Assembly (NCBI GenBank): GCA_017307165.1
Contig: JAFKGK010000005.1
Location: 124,001 to 188,000, forward strand
Length of the DNA: 64,000 nt
Direction of reading: 5' to 3'
Source of the DNA: Candidatus Melainabacteria bacterium
Lineage (GTDB): Bacteria; Cyanobacteriota; Vampirovibrionia; Obscuribacterales; Obscuribacteraceae
Shown here: positions 49,643 through 58,544 of the stretch, one piece after another
Layout: each line of letters starts with the position of its first letter
Numbering within the stretch: position 1 is the stretch's first letter
Notes under the pieces: model-generated
Databases searched by the model: none
What the model saw: the letters and a program-made list of their open reading frames with translations, nothing else
What the model was told of the DNA's origin: nothing
Position numbers and translations under genes: made by a program

Positions 49643-50227
49643 ATGCAAGGAAAAATGATGGCCGCTCACATCACCCGCTCAGCCGCGCTATGCGCAGCCG
49701 TCCTTTTTAGTGGCGTTTTTTTTACATCTATACTCGAGGCCGATGCACAGTCTGGATATAACAGCGGCAAGACTCCGGTGCAAAATATCGCTCCTGCACC
49801 AGGTCAAACTCCTGTTTTGAATCAAGCTCCTTCCCAGACCTTTCCAATTCAGGCCACGCAAAATATAGCCGTGCCGACCGAGCTCATCGTTACGACTACA
49901 CCAAATGTAGATGGTTTTCGCATCCGCGAATACCGCGGTATTGTCCGTGGTGTCATGGTCCGTGAGCCTACGATGGGACAAAATTTTAAGGCCGGCTTTC
50001 AAGGCATTTTTGGAGGCAAGATCGGGGCCTATACTCAGCTTTCCGAGCAAGGCAGGCAGCAGGCCTATGATGCAATGGTGCAACAGGCCAAGGCTCTCAA
50101 TGCCAACGCTGTAGTCAATGTGCGCTATGACAGCGATAGCTTTTCTATGGGTAATGGTCTTTTTGCCTCCTCTGTAGTTTGCTATGGCACGGCTGTCATG
50201 CTGGAGCCAGCCGTAAATAGACCTTAG
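49643..50227 (+). CDS. Secreted YbjQ/UPF0145-domain protein
   Basis: 194 residues. Signal peptide to about residue 36 (LEADAQ), then a Pro/Gln-rich linker (about 37-75) and a YbjQ domain (about 80-190): LIVTTTPNVDGFRIREYRGIVRGVMV, then a helix with QAKALNANAVVNVRYD and SSVVCYGTAVML at the end. YbjQ domains are pentameric, of unknown, possibly metal-related function, and are normally cytoplasmic and stand-alone; a secreted, linker-bearing form is uncommon. AGGAG precedes the ATG. Confidence 0.8.
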   Translation: MQGKMMAAHITRSAALCAAVLFSGVFFTSILEADAQSGYNSGKTPVQNIAPAPGQTPVLNQAPSQTFPIQATQNIAVPTELIVTTTPNVDGFRIREYRGIVRGVMVREPTMGQNFKAGFQGIFGGKIGAYTQLSEQGRQQAYDAMVQQAKALNANAVVNVRYDSDSFSMGNGLFASSVVCYGTAVMLEPAVNRP

Positions 50228-50242
50228 ACAGAGAGAGGACTT

Positions 50243-50596
50243 TTGGAGATGCTTACGCCGCAAAATCTTGCCAGACTCAAACGTGCTCGCGACCAAAATA
50301 TGGGCGAGGTCCAACGCCTGATGGGGCAAGGCCGCTACCTCGAAGCCGAAGAATACCTCAAGCCATTGCTGGATGATTGGCGCAAGGAGGGCGGCCCGCG
50401 CGAAGACGAGTATCAGATGATCTCGCAGCTAGGCAAATGCCTGGAGGGCCAGCGCAAATACGTAGAGGCCTATGAGCTATACATGAAGGCTCTCAATTAT
50501 TTGACTGGTGCTGCCTATGACGATATCTACAGTCAGTTCCTTTATCTCAATGAAAAAATGGGGGCTTTCGATAGAAAGCCCCAGTGCGGTTTGTAA
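50243..50596 (+). CDS. Small TPR-like protein
   Basis: 117 residues from TTG at 50243 with GAGAGAGG 4-6 bases upstream (ATG at 50249 is the alternative). Helical repeats: LMGQGRYLEAEEYLKPLL and GKCLEGQRKYVEAYELYMKAL are two TPR units. No signal peptide, so it is cytoplasmic, unlike the neighbours. The last codons form a perfect hairpin in the DNA (50561-50582). It may bind a protein partner. Confidence 0.65.
   Translation: MEMLTPQNLARLKRARDQNMGEVQRLMGQGRYLEAEEYLKPLLDDWRKEGGPREDEYQMISQLGKCLEGQRKYVEAYELYMKALNYLTGAAYDDIYSQFLYLNEKMGAFDRKPQCGL
50561..50582 (+). terminator. Perfect 9-bp hairpin inside the end of the TPR gene
   Basis: GGGGCTTTC and GAAAGCCCC around GATA. It encodes part of the C-terminus (GAFDRKPQ). 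No T-tract follows, so termination is only possible, and it might instead slow ribosomes or bind in the mRNA. Confidence 0.5.
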
Positions 50597-50600
50597 AAAT

Positions 50601-50641
50601 AAACAGGTAAAATCAAACCGGTAAAATCAAACAGGTAAAGG
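50601..50641. repeat. Three-copy tandem repeat that includes a gene's last codons and stop
   Basis: 14-bp unit AAACAGGTAAAATC at 50601-50614, 50615-50628 (one change) and a partial third copy at 50629-50641. On the minus strand the unit holds the last codons (L-P-V) and TGA of the aldo/keto reductase gene, now repeated downstream of the stop. Parallel to the array at 9879-9976. Confidence 0.8.
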
Positions 50642-51652
50642 ATTCCTCTCCACAAACTGTCTCTGATGCCAGTAAGGATAAATCGGCGTCACGTCCGATG
50701 CGGCATCCAGCCTGGCTACTTGTTCGGCAGTCAGGTCCCAGCCGACGGCATCCAGGTTTTGCTTGAGTTGCTCCTCATTGCGCGCCCCGATCACGATATT
50801 GGCCACAGTAGGTCTTTGAGCCAGCCAGTTGAGCGCGACTTGAGGGACAGTCTTGCCGATTTCTTGAGCTACTTCTTCGAGTGCATCTACTACTTGGTAG
50901 AGATACTGATCTTGGACAGGCGGTCCCATGTCACTAGTCTTGTGCAAGCGGCTCTCGGCAGGCAGTGGCTGCCCACGCTTGATCTTGCCTGTCAGCCGTC
51001 CCCAGCCAAGTGGGCTCCAGACCATGGTGCCGACCTTTTGATCAAGACCTAAAGGCATCAATTCCCATTCAAATTCGCGCCCGATCAATGAGTAATATGC
51101 TTGATGGCAAATGTAGCGCGACCAGCCGTATCTTTCAGAAATGCTCAGAGACTTCATTAGATGCCAACCCGAAAAATTGGAGCAACCGATATAGCGTATC
51201 TTGCCTGATTTCACCAGGTCGTCCAGAGCTGAGAGGACTTCTTGTATGGGTGTCAGTGCGTCGAAGCCATGCATAAAGTAGACATCGATATGATCTGTCT
51301 TGAGCCGTTTAAGGCTATCTTCGCATTGCTTGATGAGCTGGTATCGTGAGGAACCCTTGTCGTTAGGCCCGTCGCCCATGGCAAATGTCGCCTTTGTCGA
51401 GATCAATACTTGATCGCGCTTTTTGCCAATGGCTGCCCCGAGGATTTCCTCGGATTGGCCGCGGGAATAGATGTTGGCTGTATCAAAAAAATTGACTCCC
51501 CGGTCCAGGCAGATATCGATCAGCCTGGTGGCTTCTTTGACGTCGGTGTCGCCCCAGGCCTTAAAGAACTCGTTGCCACCACCAAAAGTCGCAGCGCCAA
51601 AGCTCAATACAGGCACTTTGAGGCCAGAATGGCCCAGTTGTCTGAATTGCAT
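50627..51652 (-). CDS. Aldo/keto reductase
   Basis: 341 residues with the (beta/alpha)8 fold of the aldo/keto reductase family. Catalytic residues are visible in order: Asp in FFDTANIYS, Tyr in the same segment, Lys in ISTKATF, His in YFMHGFDAL. The NADPH site is near PTVANIVIGARNEEQLKQN. N-terminus MQFRQLGHSGLKVPVLSFG matches the family. No operon partners. The substrate is unknown; family members reduce many aldehydes. A tandem repeat ends the gene. Confidence 0.94.
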   Translation of the reverse strand: MQFRQLGHSGLKVPVLSFGAATFGGGNEFFKAWGDTDVKEATRLIDICLDRGVNFFDTANIYSRGQSEEILGAAIGKKRDQVLISTKATFAMGDGPNDKGSSRYQLIKQCEDSLKRLKTDHIDVYFMHGFDALTPIQEVLSALDDLVKSGKIRYIGCSNFSGWHLMKSLSISERYGWSRYICHQAYYSLIGREFEWELMPLGLDQKVGTMVWSPLGWGRLTGKIKRGQPLPAESRLHKTSDMGPPVQDQYLYQVVDALEEVAQEIGKTVPQVALNWLAQRPTVANIVIGARNEEQLKQNLDAVGWDLTAEQVARLDAASDVTPIYPYWHQRQFVERNPLPV

Positions 51653-51768
51653 GAAAAACTCCCTTTCACAGCTATCTGTACAAAATGATTGCAGATATCT
51701 TTAGACGATTGGTCTGGATGCATGGCTTGTGAGACAATTTGCACATTTCTTATCATCGAGTTATCCAA

Positions 51769-53061
51769 ATGCTGCCTCATGGCACTATAAGCACCACACT
51801 GATCGCCCTGTCCATGTTTTTTTGCTTCCAGGCATCGGCGCAGGGCCAAACGCCTGGTCGTCCTTTAAAAGACCCCGACGCTCTTCTTGTAAGGGAAAGA
51901 TATATAGATGCATTGGGCGATCGGCTGGAGCCTCTGGATCAAAAGATAGACGAACAGGCCGGAGAAAAAGCAGAAGGCTTTGATCGTGGCGTTGTGCAAT
52001 CATCGGCAGTGCGCGTCGCACCACCAGTGGTGGAGGCTGTCGATGATCCGACAAAGGATTTTGCCGTTCCCCCTGGGCAGCCCCAAGCCTTGACACCGGT
52101 CATGACTCTCACCAGCGCTGCGGATAGGCTGGACATCGAAAACTGGAAAAAACGCTATGCCGGCGGACCTAAGGCGCTAGGGCGCAAACCCAGACTGGGC
52201 CTTGCTCTTGGTGGCGGCGGGGCACGGGGAGCGGCCGAGGTGGGCGTCCTCAAAGTGTTGGAACGTGAGGGTATCAGTTTTGATTATGTGACCGGCACCA
52301 GCATTGGTTCTGTTATCGGTGGTTTTTATTGTCTCGGCGCTGATCCTAGAGTCATGGCCCAGGAGTTTGTCTCTGGCGACGTCATGTCAAAGTTTATGAC
52401 CGTGCCACTGGCCTTTCGATTGATAGTCGCACCAATCACTATCTTGCCGCGTTTGTTCGGATTTGATTCTTATGATGGTCTATATCGTGGTTCGGCCTTT
52501 CGCAAGTATCTTATGGGCAAACTCTCAGCCGACAACAAACTCATCGAGCTCTTGCCCAAAAATTTTGCCGCCGTTGCCTTTAATGTCCTCGATGGCAAGC
52601 CCTATATGCTGCGCTCCGGCGATCTGGGCTATGCCATGCAAGCAAGCACCGCCGTGCCGTCCTTGCGTAAACCTGTAGAGCTGGGCGACAAGCTCTTTTG
52701 CGATGGAGGCATCGCTTGCAATCTGCCCGTCAAGCAGTGCCGCGAGTTGGGTGCCGACGTGGTGATCGCGATCAATATCGACCCGGTCTTTTTAAAAATG
52801 CAGAAAGACGATTTTCGCAAGTTTGGCTCTATGACCAGACGTACTGTGTCCTGGTCGATCTATGATCCAGATAGATTTCAGAGCGAACTTGCCGATCTAT
52901 GCATACATCCAGATGTGGGCCAGGTCTCATTAATCTCCACTAGCCGATCCGACGCCCGCGATTGTCTCAAGGCAGGCGAAGATGCTGCCGAAAAAGCACT
53001 TCCTGCAGTAAGAAAATTGCTTGATGACTGGGGCATCAAATATGGTGTCAAAGCTAAATAG
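51769..53061 (+). CDS. Secreted patatin-like phospholipase
   Basis: 430 residues from the ATG at 51769 (a TTG at 51739 is the alternative). Signal peptide to about residue 27 (QASAQ). After a linker of about 110 residues comes the patatin domain: LALGGGGARGAAEVGVL (oxyanion hole), the nucleophile Ser in YVTGTSIGSVIGGF (G-x-S-x-G) and the catalytic Asp in FCDGGIACNLPV (D-G-G). The last 90 residues form a helical tail. It hydrolyses phospholipid or other acyl esters with a Ser-Asp dyad, outside the cytoplasm. No clear ribosome site; GAG only. Confidence 0.9.
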   Translation: MLPHGTISTTLIALSMFFCFQASAQGQTPGRPLKDPDALLVRERYIDALGDRLEPLDQKIDEQAGEKAEGFDRGVVQSSAVRVAPPVVEAVDDPTKDFAVPPGQPQALTPVMTLTSAADRLDIENWKKRYAGGPKALGRKPRLGLALGGGGARGAAEVGVLKVLEREGISFDYVTGTSIGSVIGGFYCLGADPRVMAQEFVSGDVMSKFMTVPLAFRLIVAPITILPRLFGFDSYDGLYRGSAFRKYLMGKLSADNKLIELLPKNFAAVAFNVLDGKPYMLRSGDLGYAMQASTAVPSLRKPVELGDKLFCDGGIACNLPVKQCRELGADVVIAINIDPVFLKMQKDDFRKFGSMTRRTVSWSIYDPDRFQSELADLCIHPDVGQVSLISTSRSDARDCLKAGEDAAEKALPAVRKLLDDWGIKYGVKAK

Positions 53062-53078
53062 TAGTACAGACCTGAGAA

Positions 53079-54587
53079 TTAGTTGTCTGTACGGATAGCT
53101 CTCAAAGAATGAGCTCCAAATTGGTCTGACTCGGCCAGTTGCACGATCTTTTTGAGCTTAGCCTGCAACTCGCCTGATTTTTCGCTTTCTGCCTTGCAGA
53201 TCTCCAGTACTTTTTTATGCTGTTTGGCATTCATCCAGAGCGAATAAGCTGCTGCAGCGCCAATGGCAAATTTGGGCGTGTGATCTGTGTTTTCGCGCAT
53301 CCAGGGCAGGGTGGTCATGATCTTTTGCACGTATCTTTCGTCCCCTGTAGCCATAAAGCACCCCCAGAGCATATCCAGGTTTGATGGCGACGAGATGTAG
53401 AAAGTATTGAGTTTTTCGGGAGAAAGATTGGCTTTTTCAAACTCGAGATATTTGCTGTCCACTGGCATATTGAGTTTTTTTAGCTCATCACGAGCTGCGT
53501 CGGTGTCGGCCCAACGTAGCACCAGAGGCAGTATCGTCTCCTGTGTCTTTGGGCTGAGTCCGTGCATTTCCTCTACCCACTCATGCACCTTGTCTGGATT
53601 GGCCTCAAAGATCTTGCTCAAAAATGCGCATACAGGAAAGGAGGCTCCGAAATCCTCCATATAGCCCATTTTTTCCATGGCTTTCATGGCAGGTATAGTC
53701 AGCTGTGACTCAGGAAAGAGATAGTAATAGGTCAGCCAGACCTGCGCGTCCTGGTTGTTATCGATAGCCTTGACGGCAGTCTTTGGCTCCTGGATCGGCT
53801 TATAGTGAGGCAGTTCTCTCAATTTTTCGGCCAGACCCTCGTCCTGTTTGCTCGTCAGTCTGCGGGACGAAGCCTCGACTACTTTTAGACCAGGGGGCGC
53901 CTGAAAAAGCGACGCAGTAAAAGGTATTTCTTGGTAGGTGCTATATGCAAAAGATGTCTTGCCTTTGCGCCCATCTATCTCGAGGAGCAGGGGCTTGCCT
54001 TGCTTGCTCGCAAACATCTTGACGGCATTGCCGTCTTTTGCGTATTGGTAGACGCGGCTAGGCTTGCCGTCTATTTTTGGGCCGGGTTTGCCCTCGATAT
54101 CCAGAGACTTAAAAAACTCCATCTCCCTGCCAAACTCTAGATCTTTAAACGCCTCGTCCCGCCTAGAGAGGATGGGCATCCGGACAGCGGAGGGCGGATT
54201 GTTGTCGACAATATGTTTGGCTACGTTTTCGACAGGATCGATCATCCATATATCGGGTGCCGAGACCACCAGCATCCCGGAGGGTTTGGTCCCCTCGCTC
54301 AATTGCTCTACTCTTGCGAAGGTTGTGCCAGCCCGATAATAGACACGGGGTTTGCCTGCAAAAGACTCAGGATCGATGCTATCGCCCCTGGCTGTGACGA
54401 TTATCTTTTTAGTGACGATTTTTGGGACTTTGTCATTGGATTGTTTCGTGGATTTCGTGGAGGCGGACTGATCTCCAGAGCTCTTTGCAGCCGAGGCCGC
54501 CCAGGGGCTCAAAACTGGCATAACCGTCAAGGTCAAAGCCAGAGCTAGGCCCAATGCTCGAGTTTGCCTCAAATAATCGTTAGACAT
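53079..54587 (-). CDS. Large secreted protein of unknown function
   Basis: 502 residues. Signal peptide to about residue 33 (AASAAKS), then a Ser/Lys-rich linker. The middle (about 65-275) is beta-rich with SAPDIWMIDPVENVAKHIVDNN and LFQAPPGLKVVEAS, loosely like LolA/LolB-type lipid-binding barrels, and the C-terminal 200 residues are helical (FEKANLSPEKLNTFYISSPSNLDML). No catalytic motif is recognised. GGAG precedes the ATG. It is convergent with the patatin gene by 17 bases. Confidence 0.6.
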   Translation of the reverse strand: MSNDYLRQTRALGLALALTLTVMPVLSPWAASAAKSSGDQSASTKSTKQSNDKVPKIVTKKIIVTARGDSIDPESFAGKPRVYYRAGTTFARVEQLSEGTKPSGMLVVSAPDIWMIDPVENVAKHIVDNNPPSAVRMPILSRRDEAFKDLEFGREMEFFKSLDIEGKPGPKIDGKPSRVYQYAKDGNAVKMFASKQGKPLLLEIDGRKGKTSFAYSTYQEIPFTASLFQAPPGLKVVEASSRRLTSKQDEGLAEKLRELPHYKPIQEPKTAVKAIDNNQDAQVWLTYYYLFPESQLTIPAMKAMEKMGYMEDFGASFPVCAFLSKIFEANPDKVHEWVEEMHGLSPKTQETILPLVLRWADTDAARDELKKLNMPVDSKYLEFEKANLSPEKLNTFYISSPSNLDMLWGCFMATGDERYVQKIMTTLPWMRENTDHTPKFAIGAAAAYSLWMNAKQHKKVLEICKAESEKSGELQAKLKKIVQLAESDQFGAHSLRAIRTDN

Positions 54588-54666
54588 TACCGGCTCCGTT
54601 TCTGTTAGGTCTAAAAGTCGCCCTCTCTTAAATAATAGTTCCCGGGTTTGGCAATTTATTGCGCTT

Positions 54667-55662
54667 CTAATCGTGACTCGTTCTCAAGATGTCGGGATAT
54701 TCTTCGATCAATCCCAAAATGCTTAAAATCTTTTGCAGGTGAGCGTCTCTTTCTAGTCTTTCTCCCTGCTGCGGCCAATCGGGCTCGAGTATAGGCACAC
54801 CGTGTTTATATACCAGCCGCATGGGAATCTTTGCAGTCTTGGTGATGGGTGAAATATGCGGTGGATCTTTGAGATTGGCCAGTATCACCTGATCGGTTGA
54901 TACTGCCAATGGTGTTGTAGAAAAGTCGATCGAGCGGTGCTCGTCATTTTGAGTCTTGCATGCGGTTTCGATCAATGATTGCGCCATACCACCCATGAGA
55001 TAGCTGAGTCTGTGCTCATCGTCGGTGAGATCGCCCATCTCGATCTCGGGCAGCTGAAATCTGGACAGGCCTACCGTATTAGTTGTGACACGGTCTGGAT
55101 GATTTTGCGATCGTCCTTGAACGAGCATGATAAACGGATTGAGGCTTGGGGCCTTGGGTTGAATGGACTCAAATCTCTCTAGTATTTCGTTGTCATAGCG
55201 GTAGGCCTTGAGCGAATCGGGCTCCAAAATCGTGCCTTTACTGTCCATGGCCAGGTGCGCGGCAAGAAACTGCATGATCTGCAGGCCCAGCAACTGCGGA
55301 TCGAGCCATTCGGTAATGGAGATCTTGATAGCCGTGGCCGTGGATTTTATTTGTTCAATACTGGTGGCAGGTAGTTTCGCATATGGTGCAAACTTGATGT
55401 ATCGGTCTTTGACTTGATCGAGCTCCACTACTTCTAGATGCGGCTTGAGTATCTTGCATAACTGAGCAAAATTGTCGGCTTGCGCCTCGCCAGCCTTTTT
55501 GCGCATGGAAACGATCAGGCGTTCGATTAAACTCTTGCAAGCTTGCTCCTGATCATAGCTCGGACCATTGAGATCGGAGTGGCCACAAAGTACATATAGC
55601 GCCAGCCTAACGCCATTGGCAAGCTTGTATCTCTGGTCGAATGGGGTTTGTTGGTTTTGCAT
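54667..55662 (-). CDS. Cytoplasmic protein of unknown function
   Basis: 331 residues, no signal peptide or membrane helix. Sequence is a mix of helix and strand with an acidic C-terminal region (EMGDLTDDEHRLSYLMGGMAQSLIE) and GVPILEPDWPQQGERLERDAHL. I do not recognise a family or a catalytic motif. Ribosome site is weak. Divergent from the TPR-caspase gene and 79 bases before the secreted protein gene on the same strand, perhaps co-transcribed. Confidence 0.5.
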   Translation of the reverse strand: MQNQQTPFDQRYKLANGVRLALYVLCGHSDLNGPSYDQEQACKSLIERLIVSMRKKAGEAQADNFAQLCKILKPHLEVVELDQVKDRYIKFAPYAKLPATSIEQIKSTATAIKISITEWLDPQLLGLQIMQFLAAHLAMDSKGTILEPDSLKAYRYDNEILERFESIQPKAPSLNPFIMLVQGRSQNHPDRVTTNTVGLSRFQLPEIEMGDLTDDEHRLSYLMGGMAQSLIETACKTQNDEHRSIDFSTTPLAVSTDQVILANLKDPPHISPITKTAKIPMRLVYKHGVPILEPDWPQQGERLERDAHLQKILSILGLIEEYPDILRTSHD

Positions 55663-55708
55663 GGATCAAATTGAATGATTATATAATTGACGGACTGGAG
55701 GACAGTAG

Positions 55709-58294
55709 ATGCCCATTCTAACCAATCGAGCAGCAGTTTTGACGAGTGTCATGCTCTTGCTTTCTGCCAATACGGTGCTAGTCGTTCAAGCGGCCGAGCC
55801 TCTGTACTCGATGTACTATCAAGAAGGCAGCAAGCTCTTTAAAGAAAAGCGGCTACAAGAGGCGCTGGACAAATTTAAAGAGGCAGAGAAAAACTCCGAG
55901 CATCTTAAGCCTGACAGTCTCGATAAAGCCAAGTTGGACGAGTTTATCGGGCAGATCTATTGCCGATTGGGCGAAGACAAGCAGGCCGAGGACTATCTCA
56001 AAAAGACCTTGGCCATCAAAAAAAATGTGCCAAAGATCGCCGATTGGGAGATCTATGGCACGATGATGATGCTTGGCACTGTCTATCGCAATGCCAATCG
56101 TTTTGAAGAGTCCGAGCAGCTGTATAAGCAAGGACTGTCGATGTTTCAAGGCAAGGGACCGCTCAAGGTCTTGATCCAGGCGACCACTCTCTATGCTCTT
56201 GGGACTCTTTATCTAGAAATGTCGCGGCCGGCTGATGCCAAAATGACGCTAGAGGCTGCGATCAAGCTGCGCAATCAAACAATGCTCAAAGCCAATCTGG
56301 ATGAGCAAGGACTTTTGGACGCTCTCGGGCGAGCCTATCGTATGGAGCAAAGATTGGGCGATGCCGAGATGTATCTCAAAAAGGCTCTGGCCATGGCCGA
56401 AGACAAAAAATCTTTAGATAGTATTGCCTTTACCAAGGTCAATCTAGGGTCGGTTTATGACGATCAGGGGCGCTATGCCGAGGCTCGTAAATTGATGGAA
56501 GAGGCCCGCGAGATCCTCGAAAAGCTACATGGCCCTGATAGTTCGCAGGTCGCTACATGCTGTTCCAATCTTGCTGAGGTGGCAATCAATCAGGATCGCT
56601 ATGCTGAGGCTGAGAGCTTGATCGCTCGGGCTGTAGGCATACATGAGAAATTGCATGGTGCTTCGCATACATCGGTGGGATGCGACCTGAGCAAAATGAT
56701 TTCGATCCTGCGCAATCAAGGCAAGTATGCAAAAGCAGAAGAAACGGCGCGGGTCTGTGTGGATCTGTTTACTAAGACTCTAGGTCCCGATAAGCAGGAG
56801 ACTGCGCAAGCTCATCTGCAATTGGCTCTGGTCTTGTTGGACGAAAAAAAATTGCCGGAGGCGGAGAAAGAGTCACGCACGGCTATTGCTATCTTGGATA
56901 AGCTCAACAGGTCAGTGGCGCGAGCTATAGCCTTGATCAATCTTGCCGAAATCGAGCAAGAAATGAAGAATGTCGACGAAGCACGCAAGTTGTTTAAAGA
57001 AGTAGCAATTGTGGGCGAGGGCAATAAAGATTTTGATCCTGCTGGCTTGGCGCGGGTGTATAGCGATTTGGCCAAGATGGATATCGACCAGGAAAAATTT
57101 GGCGATGCCGAAGCCAGTTTGCGCAAGTCTCTTGCTGTGCGTGAAAAGCTCTACGGTATTGACAGTCCTCGTACTCTCGGGGATCGCAAATTGCTTGAGA
57201 AAGTGCTCGAGGAACAAAAAAAGACAACCGATGCTCAGGTCGTGATGGCTCAGATTCAAAAGATCGTCATGGCGAATCCCGATCTAAAAGAAAAGCCGTC
57301 CAAGATCAAGACAGGGATGATTGGTGGTACTGGTACTGGTGCTGGTACTGGTGGCGATACCACTACCAGAACCACTGTACCTACATCTCCGGTATCTGCC
57401 ACTAGTGCTAATGCTAGTCCTATTGCCAGCAAGGACGCGATTCGCAATCGTTATGCGCTTGTAGTCGGGATCAGCAACTTTGCCGATCCCGCGATAAACC
57501 TGCGTTATGCAGCAAAAGATGCGGTAGATTTTGCCAAATTTTTGACAAGCGATGCTCATTTTCCTGTCGACAATGTCAAATTGCTGACCGATAAGGATGC
57601 CACCAGGGACAATATCATCAAGCAATTGGGTGGCGGATGGTTGGGGCGCCGGGCCGGGCCTGACGATCTAGTAGTGATCTATGTCTCGAGCCATGGTAGT
57701 ACAGCCAAGGACGAGGCTGGTGGTGTCAATTTTTTGGTGGCCCACGATACTGAGCCTGAGGCCTTGTTGAGTACGGGTATCCCCATGCAATGGCTGTCGC
57801 AGATCATCAAAGAGCAGGTGCATGCTCGGCGTGTCGTATTGGTGATGGACGTCTGTCACAGTGGCGCTTCGGCAGGTGGACAGAAGGGTTTGATCCGTGA
57901 AAATCAATTTGATCTGACCAAGGTGCCGATTGGCGAGGGGCAGGCCATTATCTGTTCGAGTGCTCCGGAACAGGTATCGTGGGAAAGTAAAACCTATGCT
58001 AATAGTGTGTTTACTCGCAAATTGATCGAGGGTCTAAAGCAAAATAATGGGCAGGCGGACCTAAATCAGGCCTTTGCTTATTTAAAAGACCAGGTTGAGG
58101 CAGAGGTCTTGCGAGATCGCGGCAAGTTGCAGACTCCGATCTTTTTTAATAAAAACTGGCAGGGGCCGGCGCCTGTATTAACCGTGTCGACTGCGGTCAG
58201 GGCTCCTGGTGCTGCTGGAGGGACAGCGGGTGCTGCTAGTGCTGCCAGTGCAAACATCAATAATCGAACGGGTGTTAGAAGCAAAGTTAGATAA
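55709..58294 (+). CDS. Secreted TPR-caspase-fold protein (reverse domain order)
   Basis: 861 residues. GGAGG precedes the ATG. Signal peptide to about residue 28 (VQAAE). Residues 30-500 are about ten TPR units of the kinesin-light-chain type (for example YYQEGSKLFKEKRLQEALDKF; GRYAEARKLMEEAREILEKLHG, with an E-x-L-H-G-x-x-x-x pattern). A Thr/Gly-rich linker (about 530-570) leads to a C14-like domain: YALVVGISNFAD, VIYVSSHGST with His662, and VVLVMDVCHSGAS with Cys716. Both catalytic residues are present. It resembles the protein at 48300 but with the TPR first. Confidence 0.9.
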   Translation: MPILTNRAAVLTSVMLLLSANTVLVVQAAEPLYSMYYQEGSKLFKEKRLQEALDKFKEAEKNSEHLKPDSLDKAKLDEFIGQIYCRLGEDKQAEDYLKKTLAIKKNVPKIADWEIYGTMMMLGTVYRNANRFEESEQLYKQGLSMFQGKGPLKVLIQATTLYALGTLYLEMSRPADAKMTLEAAIKLRNQTMLKANLDEQGLLDALGRAYRMEQRLGDAEMYLKKALAMAEDKKSLDSIAFTKVNLGSVYDDQGRYAEARKLMEEAREILEKLHGPDSSQVATCCSNLAEVAINQDRYAEAESLIARAVGIHEKLHGASHTSVGCDLSKMISILRNQGKYAKAEETARVCVDLFTKTLGPDKQETAQAHLQLALVLLDEKKLPEAEKESRTAIAILDKLNRSVARAIALINLAEIEQEMKNVDEARKLFKEVAIVGEGNKDFDPAGLARVYSDLAKMDIDQEKFGDAEASLRKSLAVREKLYGIDSPRTLGDRKLLEKVLEEQKKTTDAQVVMAQIQKIVMANPDLKEKPSKIKTGMIGGTGTGAGTGGDTTTRTTVPTSPVSATSANASPIASKDAIRNRYALVVGISNFADPAINLRYAAKDAVDFAKFLTSDAHFPVDNVKLLTDKDATRDNIIKQLGGGWLGRRAGPDDLVVIYVSSHGSTAKDEAGGVNFLVAHDTEPEALLSTGIPMQWLSQIIKEQVHARRVVLVMDVCHSGASAGGQKGLIRENQFDLTKVPIGEGQAIICSSAPEQVSWESKTYANSVFTRKLIEGLKQNNGQADLNQAFAYLKDQVEAEVLRDRGKLQTPIFFNKNWQGPAPVLTVSTAVRAPGAAGGTAGAASAASANINNRTGVRSKVR

Positions 58295-58386
58295 CGTTTG
58301 TTCGTTATAGGGACTAAGAAAGTAGTCAGTTAGGAGGCGCCGCTTGGATTGGCGAGGCTGATAATGGTCACTGTGTGGGAGTTTTG

Positions 58387-58424
58387 AATCCGTTAGAAAA
58401 AAGGAAATTATTTTCTAACGGATT
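58387..58424. repeat. Dispersed GTTAGAAA hairpin, copy D
   Basis: Perfect 14-bp stem AATCCGTTAGAAAA (58387-58400) with TTTTCTAACGGATT (58411-58424), 10-base loop. Left flank GTGTGGGAGTTTTG and the loop start AAGGAA match copy C. Lies between the TPR-caspase and efflux adaptor genes, which run the same way. Confidence 0.8.
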
Positions 58425-58544
58425 GTGGACCGCCATTCTGTAGATTTTCTTACCAATTTGCTTTTAGTCACACTTCCAGCACAAACCCGCTATATCCTGA
58501 GAATAGCCCCCTTTATTACAAGCCACATTTTTCAATGAGATGAA

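Noticed and set aside
54620-54645. GGAAC on the minus strand upstream of the secreted protein at 53079
   Set aside because: The triplet at 17 bases is CGA and only GAC at 18, so spacing and sequence differ from the set.
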